Below, piece after piece: positions 10,909-21,511 of a stretch of 64,000 nucleotides of DNA. A model generated the notes under the pieces. The model was not told the DNA's origin. It saw only the letters and a list, made by a program, of their open reading frames with translations, and made no database searches. Within the stretch, counting starts at the first letter, position 1. Every line of letters begins with the position of its first letter. The stretch is taken from the NCBI RefSeq assembly GCF_947179515.1, contig NC_067482.1, positions 71,190,311-71,254,310 of the forward strand, in the 5' to 3' direction. The position numbers and the translations under genes were made by a program. The stretch comes from Apodemus sylvaticus. Lineage: Eukaryota > Chordata > Mammalia > Rodentia > Muridae.

Positions 10909-13380
10909 ACCCCATTCTAATTCCTCGGTGCTTCCTTTTGTTTCACTGACAATTTAGAAAAGCATTTCTCTTGTTCGCTGACCTTGTGCTCAGTCCCCTC
11001 TGATGCCTCACATCTTCATTTTTAGGCCCTAAATTCTATTTTCTCCTATGATGCAAGGGCACATGTAGCATCCTTCCCACCCACCATCTCATAAAGTCAG
11101 AAGCATAAAGAATCACTTCTGCTATGATGGGAAATTTGGGTCAGTAGATGAAACCATATTACATAAATGGTACAGGTGTATTTAATATATTTATCTTACT
11201 GTTTTTGCTGATACATATTCTTCCATTTCAGAAAGTATAAAGTGAATTGTCTTGAGGAGAGGAAGGAGGGAGCATGCTCTGGACTGATGGTGAGAATGGA
11301 AGAAATATTTCAAGATCTCTACCTGGGGAAACTGATTGGCAGACTACAATGGATATAGAAGCTTGCTTCCTATATAGAATGTCTAAATAATAGAGAGGGT
11401 TAGGTACACAGCTACAGCATAACCTAGAGTCCATGCAGGTACCTCCTTTGCAAAATTTCCTTTAGATCAATCAAAGTCTTACTATTGTATAAATGTGATT
11501 TGCATCTCATAAGTTCATGAACTGGAAAATATTTTCTATAAATAATCACAGTTTGAAACTGTGAGGTAAGTAAAAAGTCCCTAATTCAATTTGGAAAAGC
11601 AGCGTTGGAAGTATGAAAGAATTGAAGTATCTCTCTAAATTTCTGACCATGAGAGCAACATGATGTAACACAATCCAAGGACTAGTTTGTATTCAAATTA
11701 ATAAGGCAACCCTAACTTAGATAATGTATCTCCAAAACTGCATCCTGAATAAAACTCTTTGTATCAGCCTGATTCAGATATTTCCGTAACAAAAACACAG
11801 ACTAATATAAGCATGGACATATGATTCTCTCACTGAGGCTAGAGGACATTATACAATTTCTTCCTAGTTGTACTGTGTTTTGGTAAGACAGCTGGCATTC
11901 AAGTATACTTCCAGCTTTTGGTCGTGTTCACTATGGGAAGTATTTAAAGGTGAGAAGCCACCCAGTTAGAGTTTTAAGATTTTCCTGCTTTTTGTGGGAG
12001 GCATATCCTCCCATAGGTCTCTAGAAATGTCTGTGTGAGGTCTCTCAGCTTCCCCAGAGGTCAGAAGTGACCTGTGGTACCATAGAACATGGGAAGTGAT
12101 ATGATGGCAGCCAAGGAATCCTAGGTAAGGTTCTCCTACAAATGCTTTACAGAGTCTCAGAGTTATTTGACAAACATAACCTCAAGCAGAATATAAGGAT
12201 GATCATGCAGCAACATGTCTACTTTGTTTTCTTCCTCCCAGTGTGGTTTCTATCGGTATAGAGTTTCTTAGGATTATCCACCAACTTTCCCGAGCAACCC
12301 AGTGAAGCAAAACCTATTCTCAGGGGCCACATTCTTAAGAACCCAATTTAAAATTCACCCATTTCACCTTAGAAATAATGAACGCAGAATAATGAATAAT
12401 GAATCAGAAAAGCTGTCAAAGATCTTTGAAATTACAGGAACCTCTGTCTATAGATGAGCCTCTCGTGCTGTCTGTAGTTTCATTCCTCATTCCTCTTCCT
12501 GTGATTAGCACACTCCTGACAGCATCAGAGCTCGATGCTACTTGTATTAAAGAAAAAACGTAAAAAAAAAAAAAAAAAAGTCTTTGAAGGGGTGCTGAGG
12601 TTTGAAAAGGGGTGAAGGCCAATTGTGTCCTTTGGGATCATGAAGGCTCTATCCTTTAGTCACAGAGGACTGACTGAGTCGATGAACAATAGAAGGACCC
12701 ACAACTAGCCCACAGACCATGGGAAGCTGATCTAGAAGCTAAGGTCCCACCATACTCAGCTTCAAAGCTAGGTCCTTTCAGCAGATACTTACAATTCACT
12801 GCTCAACCTATGTTAAATTAGTTTAAACGTCAAATACTTCTTCCTCCTTAGGTAGGGTCTGAACCTATGTAGCATAGCCACACACTTGTGATGGCTAATT
12901 TATTCATAGATCTCTTCTTAGTAGTGTATATTGGAAGATAGGAGGAACCTATCAGTCATGATCAATCAACTCTCACCTTAGCATGGACAAAGTTCCACAT
13001 AATAATAGGTCAGAAGCACACATTCATAAAAAAATAAGGCTTTTCCATCAGTCTTGGAGTATGATGAAAAGATCTCCTGCTTGAGAATTAAGAGTGTAGC
13101 AATAAAATATTACGGTTTAGGACTTAGTCCCTGGAGGATGTAGATGGTGCTGGGACTTAACTGTTAGAGAGTATATTAGGAGAACTTTCTAACTCTACTA
13201 TACATGATTTGGTAATTATAGAGTAGGGAGCCCAAGAGATGGTTAGAGTACAATATAACCATGAAAGACCAGTGGGAAGATCTGACTTGAGATGGGTGAA
13301 AGCATTTTGGTTCTCAGTGTACTCTGTGGTCCTCATAGCCAGTACTGAAAGGTAACTCACTAAAAGCTGTGAAGCCCATA
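10909..13380. other. 2.5 kb unassigned sequence
   Basis: No repeat family or gene recognised. It contains an A-run at 12562-12579 and scattered open frames of 67-68 codons without domains. It is probably unique intergenic or intronic DNA. Confidence 0.5.
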
Positions 13381-13407
13381 GTGTGTGTGTGTGTGTGTGT
13401 GTGTGTG
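13381..13407. repeat. (GT)n microsatellite
   Basis: 27 bp pure GT. Confidence 0.95.
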
Positions 13408-13414
13408 TCCTCTC

Positions 13415-13530
13415 AGGAAAGAATGCTAATTCTGCCTCTTTGTAAACAGAGTGCTTTTCCTAACCTCTCTGCACTGGAATGGCTCATGCTGTAAAATGGG
13501 ATTCTTAGACTATGGCAGGTTTAGAATAAA
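13415..13530 (+). mobile_element. possible MIR fragment
   Basis: The order attctgcctcttt, ccta-acctctctgcactg, gctgtaaaatgggattctta parallels the MIR core and 3' part (acttaacctctctg, then ctgtaaaatggg). MIR is an old tRNA-derived SINE shared by mammals. The match is short and diverged. Confidence 0.5.
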
Positions 13531-14907
13531 AATTAGAATGAGGTTATTATATATCAAATCCAAGGAAGCCTGTAGGCAGTAAATAGCAGCCCCCTGATTG
13601 TTAGACACAATGACTGTTCTCTCTGAGCTGAATAAAATCTTTCTTTAATGAGTTGATTAAAAGATTCGATTTTTTGGCATATCCATAGAAAATTCTCTGT
13701 AGATGCTTCTTTTAAAAAAAAAATACTGAAATGTGAAAGCAGTCATTGTTTGTCTAAGGGTTTACTAATGCATACAGTTAACTATGTCAGACAAAATGCT
13801 CTGCTCCCATAGCACTTATCACTACAGATGGGATTGTTCTGTCATAGAAGCAGAAGGCTCAGTTCAGGGAAATACAAATCATTCACAAATTGAATAACCT
13901 GACAAAGTACATTTTTGTACTGGAGGGGCCTAGAGACCCTAGAGTGTCTATAGAACCACATAAATTATGGAGGGAAGTTTCCAAGAGGAAAAAAAACTTC
14001 AATTAACAGATGAAGTCAGTGGAGACAAATCCTGGACAGATGTGTCCTTGGAGAGCACCTCTGGTGGGGGTGGGGGGTCTCTTCTCTTTGTGGACGTTGC
14101 CCAAAACACTGTCTCACCACACCCATGATGGTATCAAAGGTAATGTTTTCCCTTGGATGATTTTTCTTTCTGTCTTGTGTCAACACCAGGTAGCTGGTGT
14201 AATTCTTCCCTGTGTTGCCTAATTTCAGTAAGAATCTACTAGGTCCAACTCCTCAGAGCATCTGCATTTATAGCATTCTGGGGAAATGATGAGAAGTTAA
14301 TCTTTTTATATTTATTGCTCAGAAAAATGGAGCCTGCAGCCAGAAGCACTTTTGTTTCTTCTAGAAGAAAATAATTTTAGGAACATAGCTCTCAGCCTAA
14401 ATTATGTTCAAAGAATAAGGATCTATAATGACTTATCTAATGTGATTTTTGTTACTGAAACTATAGGGTCCCCCTTCTGAAAAAAAGAATTAATCACAAA
14501 AAAAATTGCATTAAAAATGAAGTGATTTGTTTCAGGTCAAAAGTGGTTCCACATCAGAGGACTCCAAATTGTTTGGTTGGCTCTTTCACTAACAGGTGAC
14601 GAACAATCTATGAAAGAAGATGAAAGAGAAGGTATAAAGATCCTCTTGGATACACTGTGCAGCTTTTTGGGGAAAGGCCTTTGGGAAGGGTTTCGATTGA
14701 AGTTCATTGAAAGTTTAATTGAAATTATTATAAAAAAAACTCACAACACTGATAGTGTATGTTGTCTTTGTAACTTATTCATCCTTTTATTCTCCTTGAA
14801 GAAGGAAGAGAAGTAGTGCTTTGAAAACTGACATGGTTATTGGCTTGCTCACTTGCTTGGACTAATGAAAGTTACAAGGGGAATATCAGTTTTTAAGGTA
14901 GCTCTAT
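13531..14907. other. unassigned sequence
   Basis: No family recognised. The 79-codon open frame at 14577-14816 (plus) has no visible domain, no clear upstream context and a Lys-rich tail. I do not call it a gene. Confidence 0.45.
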
Positions 14908-14908
14908 A

Positions 14909-14946
<38 letters not shown>

Positions 14947-15245
14947 CATGTGCATGACTGTATCTGTGTGTGTGCCTGTGTTCATGGGTATGTGTGTGTC
15001 TGTGTGCTTTTGTGTATGTCTCTGTGTGTGTTTGTGCATGACTGTGTATCTGTGTGTACATATGTGTGTGTGTGAAAGTGTGCATTTGTACATGTGTGTC
15101 TATGTGTTTATATGTCGATGTGGTCTGTGTATGTGTGATTGTGTTTGTATGTGTGTGTTAGTACCTGTGTATGTGTCTTTCTATGTATGTGTATTTGTGT
15201 TTATGATTTGTGTGCATGTATGTGTATGTATGTGTGTTTATGTCC
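14908..15245. repeat. long imperfect GT/TGTA-rich tract
   Basis: About 340 bp of TGTG interrupted by tatc, catg, ctgt and similar. A pure GT block lies at 14923-14945. The cysteine/valine-rich and threonine/histidine-rich open frames on the two strands are repeat artefacts. Confidence 0.93.
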
Positions 15246-15432
15246 ATGTCTACAGACATGGGAAAATGTAACCTTTTTTGAAAACTTATTTTAAAGTATC
15301 ATTTTTATGGTCAGTGTATAAGAAATTTAAATTTCTTCATAAATCATTGTTTTAGATAAGAAAAGTTCTAAAACTCTCATTCTTTGGATCTCAGACCATG
15401 CTTTGTTCTCAGACTATAATGCGACACACTGT

Positions 15433-15465
15433 TACAATAATGTAACACACTGTTACATTATTGTA
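15433..15465. other. perfect 15-bp inverted repeat (hairpin), 3-nt loop
   Basis: Left arm tacaataatgtaaca (15433-15447), loop cac, right arm tgttacattattgta (15451-15465). No T-run follows and no gene lies nearby, so it is not a terminator in any useful sense. Confidence 0.95.
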
Positions 15466-15663
15466 GTTAGTACATCACTACTTATTACATATGGCATTGA
15501 AAGAATGTCCATAAACAGACAAGGAATATGTTTGTGTCACTATATCTGAGAAAATGGAATGGGTAAGAGAAGGGAAATCTTTTTATCTACCTTCTGCCAT
15601 CCATAACTAAAAAGAGATCACTCTACAGAAAACAGTGAGGGTGGATGTAACAGGGCTGCCACA

Positions 15664-15695
<32 letters not shown>

Positions 15696-15723
15696 ACACT
15701 CTCTCTCTCTCTTTCTCTCTCTC
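15664..15723. repeat. (CA)n-(CT)n compound microsatellite
   Basis: CA units from 15664 to about 15699, with one AAAC interruption, change into CT up to 15723. Confidence 0.95.
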
Positions 15724-16218
15724 ATTTTAATGTTTCTGGAGAGACAGAAGGCATCTTTATTTATCTACACAATCCTTGACTACTTTAAGACACTTGAAAT
15801 TGCTAATCAAACTTGGAGGTAAAATGATCTACGTATTTACTGTGGGAGTTTGAGGCAAATAAATTTAGTCTGTGGAACGTAATGTCAATACTTAATGCTT
15901 AATTGTCTTTGAGAAATCAACAGCACTTTTAGGGTGGTTGTTTTGTTTTTCATAAAATTCCCATGAATTCTGGATTTGAATTTTACACATGAATATTTTT
16001 CTTGGACTCAGGGTCTCTGGCTGTTTGTGCATTAAGAAAATAGTCTGTGGCAGTAATCTTTGTAATTTATGTCTCTATCCTTTTTCTTCCAACTACAAAG
16101 CAACAAAATCAAATTTTGTATAATTTCCCACAGAATCCTACTGACTCAAGTTTATAAATGGTAATAAGCTACCTTACAGTGTTTCACCATGCACATTTTC
16201 CAACTTCTTTTTAGAGCA

Positions 16219-16219
<1 letters not shown>

Positions 16220-16257
<38 letters not shown>
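16220..16257. repeat. (GT)n microsatellite
   Basis: A pure GT tract. It ends exactly where the 67-bp dispersed duplication begins. Confidence 0.95.
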
Positions 16258-16259
<2 letters not shown>

Positions 16260-16324
16260 ACCACTTTATATATGTTGGTCAACAAGACATTAGTAAAATG
16301 CCTTGGTAAAAGCCTCATGGTCCA
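16258..16324 (+). repeat. 67-bp dispersed duplication, copy 1
   Basis: Begins tgaccactttatatatgttg and ends agcctcatggtcca. It matches 17253-17319 with two mismatches by eye (t/c and g/t) and no gap. The family is unknown to me. Confidence 0.95.
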
Positions 16325-16383
16325 TATATAGGTTCATAAATTTAGTACGTGAAATATATAGGTTCATAAATTTAGTATGTGAA
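16324..16383 (+). repeat. 30-bp tandem duplication
   Basis: The unit atatataggttcataaattt plus agtacgtgaa occurs twice back to back (16324-16353 and 16354-16383) with one c/t difference. It abuts the end of the 67-bp duplicated segment. Confidence 0.95.
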
Positions 16384-16489
16384 AACCCAGAGATTTTCAT
16401 AGTCACTAATTGGTAGAATTGAATTTTAATAGAGTATCATTGACTTTAAGTTAATAAAATTTCAGGTCCTTGTGAGCAAATGGACTTAA

Positions 16490-16637
16490 TAAGGCTTATA
16501 TATATATAATATTAGTGTTTAAATAATGCAGATTTACTACTGCATTACATTTATATATTTATATGTGTACATCTACATGTATACCATATATAACTCTGTG
16601 TGTGTGTGAGTGTGAGTGTGAGTGTGTGTGTGTGTGT
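16490..16637. repeat. TA-rich and (GT)n/(GTGA) low-complexity patch
   Basis: A tata run at 16498-16508, and GTGTGA/GTGT units at 16598-16637. Confidence 0.85.
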
Positions 16638-17252
16638 TTATTTTTCTTGTAGCAGTGCAAGATAACGTTCTAAATAATAGAGATGTTCTTAGACTAAAAT
16701 TCTAGAATAATCAAGAAAAGCATTAATTTATTATGTAAGTCTTGTTTAGAGGATTGGCTTTAACTTTACCAGAAAAGGAGATAAGATGCATTTCCAGACT
16801 CTGAGATAATTGTCCAGTTGTCAGTGTATGTAATGAAACTGCAAGATCCCACCAACATCCTCATCTATTCAGCTGTGATCTCACTTGTAATATTCAGGAG
16901 AAGTTATATGAAAAAATAGGGACATTTGAAAGACATTTCAGATGACACAAGAAATAAATTGAGTATGAATAATGAACGATTTTCTTTGCAGTGATAAGCT
17001 TAGAAGTCTTCCATTTATAAACAAAGGCAGCACAGTTTAAGACACTACAACAGGAGATAGTTTGAAGAAAGCAATCTCCAGATTGAAGATATATTTTCAT
17101 AGATGTCATCCATGCTACTTTGAAGATATAAAATGTAGCAAAGAAATGAAGACCTAAAATTCATAATCACAAATGATTTTAAGATGGACCTTTGTTGTGT
17201 AATTACATAGATTGTTTCCAATTATGGAAAGTTTCTGTTTACGAATCTAAGT
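16638..17252. other. unassigned sequence
   Basis: Nothing recognised. A 71-codon minus-strand open frame (16894-17109) has no domain. Confidence 0.45.
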
Positions 17253-17319
17253 TGACCACTTTACATATGTTGGTCAACAAGACATTAGTAAAATTCCTTG
17301 GTAAAAGCCTCATGGTCCA
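17253..17319 (+). repeat. 67-bp dispersed duplication, copy 2
   Basis: Second copy of the segment at 16258-16324, 995 bp downstream in the same orientation. Here gttgacca (17251-17258) can pair with tggtcaac (17271-17278). No microsatellite touches this copy. Confidence 0.95.
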
Positions 17320-17899
17320 GGATGCCTGATTCTGCTCTGGGAACTCTAAAATTATCAAATGAAAGAGTCTAAGGTAGCCAACCAGCACAAGAGAAGACAC
17401 TGAGAAAAACCATAGCATCTTGCTGATAGACAGACAGGTACCAGACAGACCATTGGAATTCTCTGCAGCAACCATTACCACCTTGTCTCCCAGTTTCTAA
17501 CAGATACATTATAGTCCATCAAGAGATGCTCTCAGTTGGAAAAATCTCTTGCATGGTTTACATAAGTTAAAACATTCTTATCTTTAGGGATGCCAATGCT
17601 GTAGTTCTATGAAGCACAACAACACATTTTAAGAGTTTTATTTAAAGTCCACTGAGATGTTAAGCTAAGTATAAAGGGTGTTTCTAAGAAAAAAAAATGA
17701 AATCAGTCATGATAATTTTGGTTCTCAATATGCCACTTTTTATCACTCTACAATCCCCACGACCCTAGTTAATGCTTAACAGTCTACAAGAACTTGAAGA
17801 TGGATGTGGCTCATTCAGGGAACTCCAGCTCCAAAAATGTACTGCAAAACTTGTAGCAAGTATGTGAGTTTTTATATTATTGGGACAAACAACTAAGGT

Positions 17900-18190
17900 T
17901 GATTACTTACAAGGAAGAAAGATTTATTTAGATCATAGTTTTAGGAATGAATGTCTACAGATGGCTCTGTCATTTCTGATCCTTTGATGAAGCAGGGCAT
18001 AGAGAGAGCTTCAGAAGGAGTAGAGATTTTTATCTCACAGAGTTTAGAAAATAGAGATAGGGAAAGGAGTGTAGGACAAGACAAGATCCTCAAGGATACA
18101 TCTCCTGCTTAGAAGACCATGTCTTCTCCAATGACACTCTCAAAAATGAATTAGTATATTATTAATCTAGAATCTTCATGATTTAGTCAC
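17900..18190. mobile_element. old rodent interspersed repeat, class uncertain
   Basis: The order 'gaaagatttatttagatcatag', 'agagcttcagaaggagtaga', 'gacaagatcctcaaggatac', 'cccaatgac-like' and 'aatctagaatcttc' resembles a common murid medium-reiteration repeat (URR/RMER-like). Diverged. The family name is a guess. Confidence 0.4.
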
Positions 18191-18239
18191 TTTTCAGGGA
18201 TTCTGGCCTATAGAGGCCAGAAAAGGACTGTTAGATCTA

Positions 18240-18365
18240 CTCAACTGGAGTTACAAATAGGTATGAGCCCTCATATGGCCATGAGAGTACTGGAGACCTA
18301 AACCAGGTTCTCTTGCAAGATGAGCCAGTGTACTCAGGTTACACTCTGTCTCAGCTCCTCTGATC
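18240..18365 (-). mobile_element. B4/RSINE1-type SINE fragment
   Basis: The plus strand reads tgagccctcatatggccatg, gagacctaaaccaggttctc, ttgcaagatgagccagtgta. This is the reverse complement of the tRNA-like head of B2/B4-type SINEs (gag-atggctca, agaggacctgggtt). Confidence 0.62.
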
Positions 18366-18464
18366 CTTCATGAGATCATGTTGGAGGGATACTTTACATG
18401 TAAACTGTAATATACAGAGAATGTTGAAATTTCTTAATTGCAGAAAATATCTTCAGATTGACAG

Positions 18465-18590
18465 CCACTTTGACTTCTCTAAGTATTAGCATTTACATCT
18501 GTAAAATAGAATTAAAAGTATTTTTTACATTGCCTGTTTCTATAGTCACTGGCCAGCAAGTTGTAAATGCTCAAATGAATGCCATGTATT
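18465..18590 (+). mobile_element. MIR fragment
   Basis: ctttgacttctctaagtatt, catctgtaaaatagaattaa and, near the end, actggccagcaagttgtaaa-tgctcaaatgaatg follow the MIR order (core, ctgtaaaatgg, then the ctcaataaatg-like end). An old mammal-wide SINE. Confidence 0.6.
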
Positions 18591-18937
18591 TTCAGGTTGG
18601 AAGATTATAAACTTGTAAGAGAGATTGACCAGGGAGTTCACACCCTTACAGAGATCCAGGTTCTTGTTCACTTCAATAACAAATTTACAGGCAGAAGCAG
18701 GTTATTATATATTTATTTAAAAGACAAAGAATGAAGTGTTCAAGAGTGGAGAGGCTGAACGTGTAGAATCTGTCTCCAGTAGAGGGATAGAATATCAAGT
18801 GGAGAGATGGGGTTGCCATTCCACAGTCAAAATTCTGACCCAGAATTGTTCCTATTTGAAGGAAATGCAGGGACAAAAATGGATAAGAGCCTCAGAAAAA
18901 GGATGTCCAGTAACAAGTCCAAATTAAAACTCAGTTC

Positions 18938-19500
18938 AGGGTAGGCCCTGTGGCCTGACACTGTTACTGATGCTGTGGTATGCTTGTAGACAGGAGTCTA
19001 GCATGGCTGCCCTTCAAGAGGCCCAACCAGCAGCTAAAAGAATCAGATGCAGATGTTAGCACCAAAACAATGGACGGAACCCTGGGACCCCTGTGGTTAA
19101 TAAGGGAAAATCTGGAAGAAACTGAGGAGGAGGGCAGCCCCATGACCAACAGTCTCAACTGACCTGGACTCCAGTCATCTCTCAGACACTGAGCTACTAA
19201 CCAGGCTGCACACATCAGCTGATATGAGGTCCCCGACACATACCGCAGAGGACTGCCTGGCCTGACCTCAGTGAGAGAAGATGCACCTAACCCTCAAGAG
19301 ACTTGAGGACCCAAGGAATGGGGAGGTCTGGTCAGTTGGGAGTGGAAAGATATGGACATCCTCTTAGAGACTGGAGTCAGGGTGGGGCAGGGGGTCATGA
19401 AGGAGGAGGTATGGGATGGGAAGCAGTTGGGGAGGCAGGAGGGAGATGAAGGCTGGATTGTAGAAAACGATTAAAGAATAAAAAAGTTAAATAAAGACAA
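18938..19500 (+). mobile_element. old L1 (Lx-like) 3' UTR copy
   Basis: The segment atgcttgtagacaggagtct-agcatggctgcccttcaaga-ggcccaacca with 'cagatgcagatg' parallels the 3' UTR of the mosaic L1 at 34090-34160 (gcagacaagactctagcat, gaggctctgcacagcagaca, gatgcaga). It continues through a purine-rich part (19310-19450) and ends in gattaaagaataaaaaagtt. A 91-codon minus-strand open frame (18964-19239) lies inside the non-coding element and is chance. Precise family not settled. Confidence 0.65.
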
Positions 19501-19699
19501 AGCATTTGGGAAAACATAAGCATACCTACTAGGGGCAGCTTGATTGAGATCACACTGTGTGTACTGTGTGTGTAGTTAGAAATTTGAATAAGTGATATTC
19601 AGTGGAGATCATTTAAGTAGCTCCGTATTTTATCATAGTTAAGTTTCATAACAAGTTGCATGATCCGACGCTCAGGCTCATTCATGTCATTGACTGGAA

Positions 19700-19880
19700 A
19701 CAACAGAGCATGCACACTAATGAAACTGCCTCTTAAATTTGCCAGTACTCTCAAAGGGATACCAGTAGAAGGATATATGATCATTTGGTGAGTGTTTTAG
19801 GCAACTTCGTGTGGATGTGGTCTTTAAGTTTGGCAGTACTTTCAGATGTATGCAGGAAGATAGGCTATCATTCCTTCCTG
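19700..19880. repeat. diverged tandem duplication, about 91-bp unit
   Basis: ctcttaaatttgccagtact (19730-19749) and tctttaagtttggcagtact (19821-19840) are followed by similar sequence (tcaaagggataccagtagaa versus ttcagatgtatgcaggaaga). Both units end in an atatgatcat / taggctatcat-like block. Similarity is about 70% by eye. Confidence 0.6.
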
Positions 19881-20137
19881 GTTGAAAGAGGCTGACAGTT
19901 TGTCTCATAGTATGTGACAGAAGAAATGTCAGGTATATCAAGGGTCCATTTATTGTTCCTGGTCACTGACTTTCTGACTAATGATTCTTCTTCAATGAAG
20001 CTTTCTTGGGTAAGGATTTGATATCTTCATTGTTTCATGAGTGCTGGTTGTATCAAAGATCACAATGATACACCTGTAGTTTATTCATCTGTTCCTGAAC
20101 GTTCTTGTTTAAGAAGGACCATCATTTAGCATAACAC

Positions 20138-20365
20138 CTTGTTGGACATCAGTGGGAGGAGAGGCCCTTGGGTCTGAGGGTGTTCAATGACCCAGTGTAG
20201 AGGAATGCTGGGGCAGGAAGACAGGAGTGGGAGGGTGGATGAGGGAGCACCCTAATAGAGGCAGGGGATGGGTGATAGGATACGGGGTTTCAGAAAGTGA
20301 GAACTGGAATAAGGAAAACATTAGAAATGTAAATAAAGAACATATCCATATAACAAAGAAAAAAC
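20138..20365 (+). mobile_element. L1 3' UTR fragment
   Basis: gttggacatcagtgggagga, gcccttgggtctgagggtgt, ccagtgtagaggaatgctgg, purine-rich body, then cattagaaatgtaaataaag and an AT tail. This is a murid L1 3' end truncated at its 5' side. Confidence 0.88.
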
Positions 20366-21461
20366 TTATTTTTAAACAAATTAACTTTAAAACTAGAAAG
20401 GATTATCATGGTACTCACTTTCCATAAAATTTTTAATCATATTATTTAAAAGAGAAATGAGAGGTAATATCTTTTATTCTAAAACATGTGAAAGTTCATT
20501 TAAAACTATGTTTACATAAATAAGAAGATTCTGGATATCTTCAGAGCTCAAACTAAAGTAGATTTTGGCAATGAAACTGGTGAGCACTCCATGCCTGCTG
20601 TGTAGCCCCTAGTAACTCCAGCTTCCTTTGCAACAACAGTATACACAGAGTACTAAAGATAAGGCCCTGGGCCTAACATGTTTTACAGTTCAAAGAGAGT
20701 CTACATGATCCAATGTCTTCCTGGAGCCACAGTCTGGGAAAGCTCATACAACAGAATAAACTCTACAACATTAATGTGACTTTCCTGTGAGATTGAATAG
20801 AATTGAAAGTAAAAGTGTAAGTCCATTTCTCAAAGGTGAAAAATTTAAATTCTAGAAATACATATTTTGTCCAAAAAAATCGTATGATCAATTATCAAAA
20901 CTTAGCAGCTGGAAAAATTGATGAACATTTAATGATACAAAATATTACAATGTCCTACTTTCATTTTAAGTTAAACAATTAGAAACATAATGGGAAGTAA
21001 AAGAACATGGTACTTTTATTTATCATGCTTCTTCTTAACCAAAAATTCCCAAAATCAACAAGAAAAACAAAATCAATTACTCAATAAAAAAATGCCAGAA
21101 AAAAATATGAACAGCTATTGCATTAGAAAGGAAATTTTAAGGTAGGGCAGTGGTAATCAATTTCTTTAATAATACGGGACATGAGACAAGCAAGACACAG
21201 TGCTATAAAGGAGCTGCTATATTCACTAGATAAGAAATATATTTTTAACAAAATGTCTGACAATTCTAAGGTTTTGCAAGGATAGAAAAAGAATGGAAAC
21301 CTTCAAGTACAAATGATGGGAGTCTGAACATCTAAAATTGGAATACAAAATAAATTATCTACAAAAGTTTAAGATGAAAATATATGATGGCTAGACTTCT
21401 TTCAATTTATCATAAGAAATATATACCAACATGACCCATCAATACATTTGTGAAAATTAAA
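20366..21461. other. unassigned AT-rich sequence
   Basis: Nothing recognised over about 1.1 kb. Confidence 0.45.
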
Positions 21462-21471
21462 GTGTGTGTGT

Positions 21472-21510
<39 letters not shown>
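21462..21510. repeat. (GT)n microsatellite
   Basis: 49 bp of GT with one TATG interruption. Confidence 0.96.

Positions 21511-21511
<1 letters not shown>

Noticed and set aside
14577..14816. 79-codon open frame, possible small gene
   Set aside because: No domain, no supporting structure, Lys/Leu-rich end. Chance-sized in AT-rich DNA.
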